Shown in pieces: positions 6,793 to 9,004 of a stretch of DNA of 9,004 nt. The translations under genes were made by a program, and so were the position numbers. The stretch's first letter is position 1, and each line of letters begins with the position of its first letter. The notes under the pieces are model-generated. The model searched no databases. It was given only the letters and a program-made list of their open reading frames with translations, and was not told where the DNA came from. This stretch comes from Deltaproteobacteria bacterium (lineage in GTDB: Bacteria > Desulfobacterota > Desulfovibrionia > Desulfovibrionales > Desulfovibrionaceae): the NCBI GenBank assembly GCA_020861205.1, contig JAJBSY010000214.1, forward strand, positions 1-9,004. The letters run 5' to 3'.

Positions 6793-6813
6793 CGGCCGGG
6801 GTCTCCCGGCCGG
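6793..6813 (-). repeat. GC-rich hairpin in the PBP1A-glmS spacer
   Basis: A perfect 8-bp stem CGGCCGGG/CCCGGCCG (6812-6805 with 6800-6793 on the - strand) encloses a 4-base loop. It ends about 10 bases before the glmS ribosome site. There is no T-run, so it is not an intrinsic terminator. It might cap or stabilise a processed glmS message, or be a mild pause site; both are guesses. Bases 6801-6813 are the exact reverse complement of 4905-4917, in the spacer after glmS. Confidence 0.55.
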
Positions 6814-6818
6814 AAACG

Positions 6819-9004
6819 CTAATTTATCTGCCGCAGCAGGTTTTCGCCGCTTTCCACAACGCTGCTCTGGTCAGACCGCACACTCGGGACGGTCCCGCGC
6901 ATAAAGGGCAGATGGAAGGACTTGTCCGAATTCTTGCCCGCCAGCTTGCCCGTTTTCGCGTCCACGGAGGCCCAGACGATGTCCGCGGGCTGCGCGAAAT
7001 CGTCCGGCGGGTACAACTCGTCAATAAGCCTGTGGTAGTAAATGAACGCGGGAAGCGCCGTTCTGCCGCCCGTCTCCAGCCTGCCGAGGGACTGCACCTT
7101 GTCGAAACCGGTATACACGCCGGTAACCAGATAGGGCGTGAACCCCATGAACCAGGTATCGCGCTCCTCGTTGGAGGTTCCGGTCTTGCCGCCCATGGGG
7201 CGCCCCAAGGCGCGGGCCTTGTACGCGGTGCCCGCGTTCACGACCTCCTTGAGCAGCGTCGCCATGATGAAGGCGTTCTGTTCGCTCAGGGTCCGGATTT
7301 TCTGCGGTTCCAGCACAAGCAAATCCTGGCCCCAGGTATCCGTCACGCGGGTGATGAGACGGGGAACGGACCGCATACCGCCGTCGGCGAAGGCCGAATA
7401 CACGCTGACCATGTTGAGCGGCGTCACTTCGTGCGCGCCGAGGCTGACGGCCAGTTCCGGCGGGATATCGCCCTCCACGCCCATGCGTTGGGCGTGCTCC
7501 ACTATGGGTTCCATGCCCATGCGCTGGGCGATCTGGACGGTGCAGAGGTTCCGCGACCGGGCGAGCGCCGTGCGCAGGATCATCGGCCCCATGAATTTTC
7601 CGTCGTAGTTGCCCGGCCGCCAGGTCCTGATGGTGGGATCCGGCGCGGTCACGTACGGGGAATCGAGCAACATGCTGCCGGCCGTGAACCCGTGCTCCAA
7701 GGCGGCGGAGTAAACGATGGGCTTGAAGCTCGAACCGGGCTGGCGCCGGGCCTGGGTCGCGCGGTTGTATTGGTTGCGCTGGGAATACTGGTACCCGCCC
7801 ACGAGCGCCACCACGTCGCCGGTGGCGGTCTCCATGGAAACAAGCGCCCCCTCGGCCACCGGGACCTCCTCGAGGCACAACGGGATGACCGTTTCCAACG
7901 TCACCGAGGCGGCGTCATACGCCGGCACGCCGCCTTTGCCCTTGGCGTCGGGTTCTTTGAATGGCGACCCTACCGGGTTTTCGTCGCCCCTGGCCCCGAC
8001 GGCGGAAACCCATACGACGTCGCCCACGTGCAGGATCTGCGTGGCGTCACGCATGTTGACCACGTCCGGGGCCTGCCGGATGTTGGGGGTACGGGCCCAG
8101 GACATGGTGGAAACGGCGATAAAGCCGGTATACGCGCCCAGCCTGACCTTGGCTCCCGCCGGCGCGACTTCCGTGACCAGGGCTTTTGCCCAGCCCGCGT
8201 TTTCAAGCTGGGAGGGATGGAAAACATGGTTTTCCAGGTACGCCGCCGCCTTGTCCGGCTCCACCGTCTCAACGGGACCGTGCCACCCCTGCCGCTTGGC
8301 GGTTTCCAGCAGCGACTGGCGGAGGGCCTTTTCCCCGGCCGCCTGGTGCACCGGGTCCATGGCGGTATAGACGTGCAGGCCCGCCATGTAGACGGCGTCC
8401 TTTCCGTACATCTCTATGGGAATCTTCTTTTCCCGCACGTTGGCTTCGGTAAAAATCTGGAGCAACAGCCGCCGGACCTCTTCCAGGTACCAGGCGCCGA
8501 GCTTCCACGACGGATCCGGCATACTGGAATAAATGAGGGGCTGGGCATAGGCTTCGTCATACTCGGCCTGGGTTATCCAGCCGTGGCGAAGCATCTGGTC
8601 GAGCACGTACTTCTGCCGCCCCTTGGTGGCCACGGGGTTCATGTAGGGGTTGTTTGTGGACGGCGCCTGGGGGAGCGTCGCCAGCACGGCGGCTTCGGCC
8701 AGGGTCAGGTCCTTGGTGTGCTTGGCGAAATACGTCCGCGCGGCCGCTTCCACCCCATGCGCCCCGCTGCCGAGATAAATTTCATTGAGGTAGATGGTCA
8801 GGATTTCGTTCTTGGAAAGATACTTTTCCACCTGGACCGCGAGAAGCGCCTCCCGCAATTTCCGGATGTAGCTCTTCTCGCCGCCGACGAGCAGGCGCTT
8901 CACGATCTGCTGGGTGATGGTGCTGCCCCCGCCGGTTATCCTGCCCGACCGGAGGTTGTTGAAAAAAGCGCGGCCGATGGCCATGGGGTTGCTGCCAATA
9001 TGGT
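6819..9004 (-). CDS. Class A penicillin-binding protein, PBP1A family (5' end outside window)
   Basis: This bifunctional inner-membrane enzyme polymerises lipid II into glycan strands and crosslinks their peptides in the periplasm. The frame runs off the window end. An ATG at 8984 is internal, because the residues before it (HIGSNP) match the HxG end of the first glycosyltransferase (GT51) motif. The N-terminal anchor and the EDxxF glutamate are therefore missing here. Counting from Met at 8984, GT51 motifs are GGSTITQQ (19-26), RKLREA (41-46) and ILTIYLNEIYLG (61-72). A linker with an OB-like region follows (about 235-370). The transpeptidase domain has SSFK with catalytic Ser418 and Lys421, SRN (477-479) and KTGTS (600-604), so both active sites look intact. 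A short C-terminal extension ends LLRQIN. The stop codon lies 47 bases before glmS, which suggests a cell-wall operon. The paralogue type (MrcA/PonA) is likely but not certain. Confidence 0.96.
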   Translation of the reverse strand, partial: HIGSNPMAIGRAFFNNLRSGRITGGGSTITQQIVKRLLVGGEKSYIRKLREALLAVQVEKYLSKNEILTIYLNEIYLGSGAHGVEAAARTYFAKHTKDLTLAEAAVLATLPQAPSTNNPYMNPVATKGRQKYVLDQMLRHGWITQAEYDEAYAQPLIYSSMPDPSWKLGAWYLEEVRRLLLQIFTEANVREKKIPIEMYGKDAVYMAGLHVYTAMDPVHQAAGEKALRQSLLETAKRQGWHGPVETVEPDKAAAYLENHVFHPSQLENAGWAKALVTEVAPAGAKVRLGAYTGFIAVSTMSWARTPNIRQAPDVVNMRDATQILHVGDVVWVSAVGARGDENPVGSPFKEPDAKGKGGVPAYDAASVTLETVIPLCLEEVPVAEGALVSMETATGDVVALVGGYQYSQRNQYNRATQARRQPGSSFKPIVYSAALEHGFTAGSMLLDSPYVTAPDPTIRTWRPGNYDGKFMGPMILRTALARSRNLCTVQIAQRMGMEPIVEHAQRMGVEGDIPPELAVSLGAHEVTPLNMVSVYSAFADGGMRSVPRLITRVTDTWGQDLLVLEPQKIRTLSEQNAFIMATLLKEVVNAGTAYKARALGRPMGGKTGTSNEERDTWFMGFTPYLVTGVYTGFDKVQSLGRLETGGRTALPAFIYYHRLIDELYPPDDFAQPADIVWASVDAKTGKLAGKNSDKSFHLPFMRGTVPSVRSDQSSVVESGENLLRQIN

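Noticed and set aside
6772..6818. glmS ribozyme or riboswitch upstream of glmS
   Set aside because: The spacer is only 47 bases, mostly one GC hairpin and the ribosome site. That is far too short for the ribozyme fold.
8982..8984. ATG at 8984 as the start of the penicillin-binding protein
   Set aside because: The frame continues upstream with HIGSNP, which matches the end of the first glycosyltransferase motif, so the gene begins outside the window.

Overview
The window is GC-rich bacterial chromosome, densely packed with housekeeping and metabolic genes. It carries seven protein genes, two of them cut by the window edges, and no RNA genes, mobile elements or CRISPR. The codon style, the B. 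subtilis-like Fe-S type PurF and the medium-length ACT-domain threonine ammonia-lyase would fit an anaerobic member of the Desulfovibrionaceae (Desulfovibrio/Bilophila-like). That placement is an inference from overall character, not from a marker gene.

Left block, + strand (1-1769): the 3' end of a threonine ammonia-lyase gene is followed 15 bases later by a DAACS/SLC1-type amino acid symporter and then a strong intrinsic terminator. The symporter lacks the arginine that binds acidic side chains and resembles SstT in its hairpin 1. The pair therefore looks like a 'take up threonine/serine, then deaminate it' unit.

Right block, - strand (9004 down to 1796): five genes run in the same direction, class A penicillin-binding protein (PBP1A) > glmS > purF > mtnA > DJ-1/PfpI-family protein. 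The spacers are 47, 87 and 72 bases, and the last two genes overlap by 4 bases. PBP1A and GlmS both serve peptidoglycan synthesis (polymerisation, and supply of glucosamine-6-phosphate). GlmS and PurF are both N-terminal-cysteine glutamine amidotransferases. PurF (start of purine synthesis) and MtnA (salvage of the methylthioribose left from methylthioadenosine) both touch the adenine/ribose economy. The last gene, a putative carbonyl-repair or hydrolase enzyme, is probably translationally coupled to mtnA. The two blocks converge on the terminator at 1730-1769.

I see no clearly new multi-gene system. The points most worth a second look are the unusual substrate/ion-site residues of the symporter, a 13-base perfect inverted repeat in the two spacers that bracket glmS (with a possible pseudoknot ahead of purF), and the tight mtnA-PfpI coupling. 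Long open frames antisense to the genes are shadows of GC-biased codon use.
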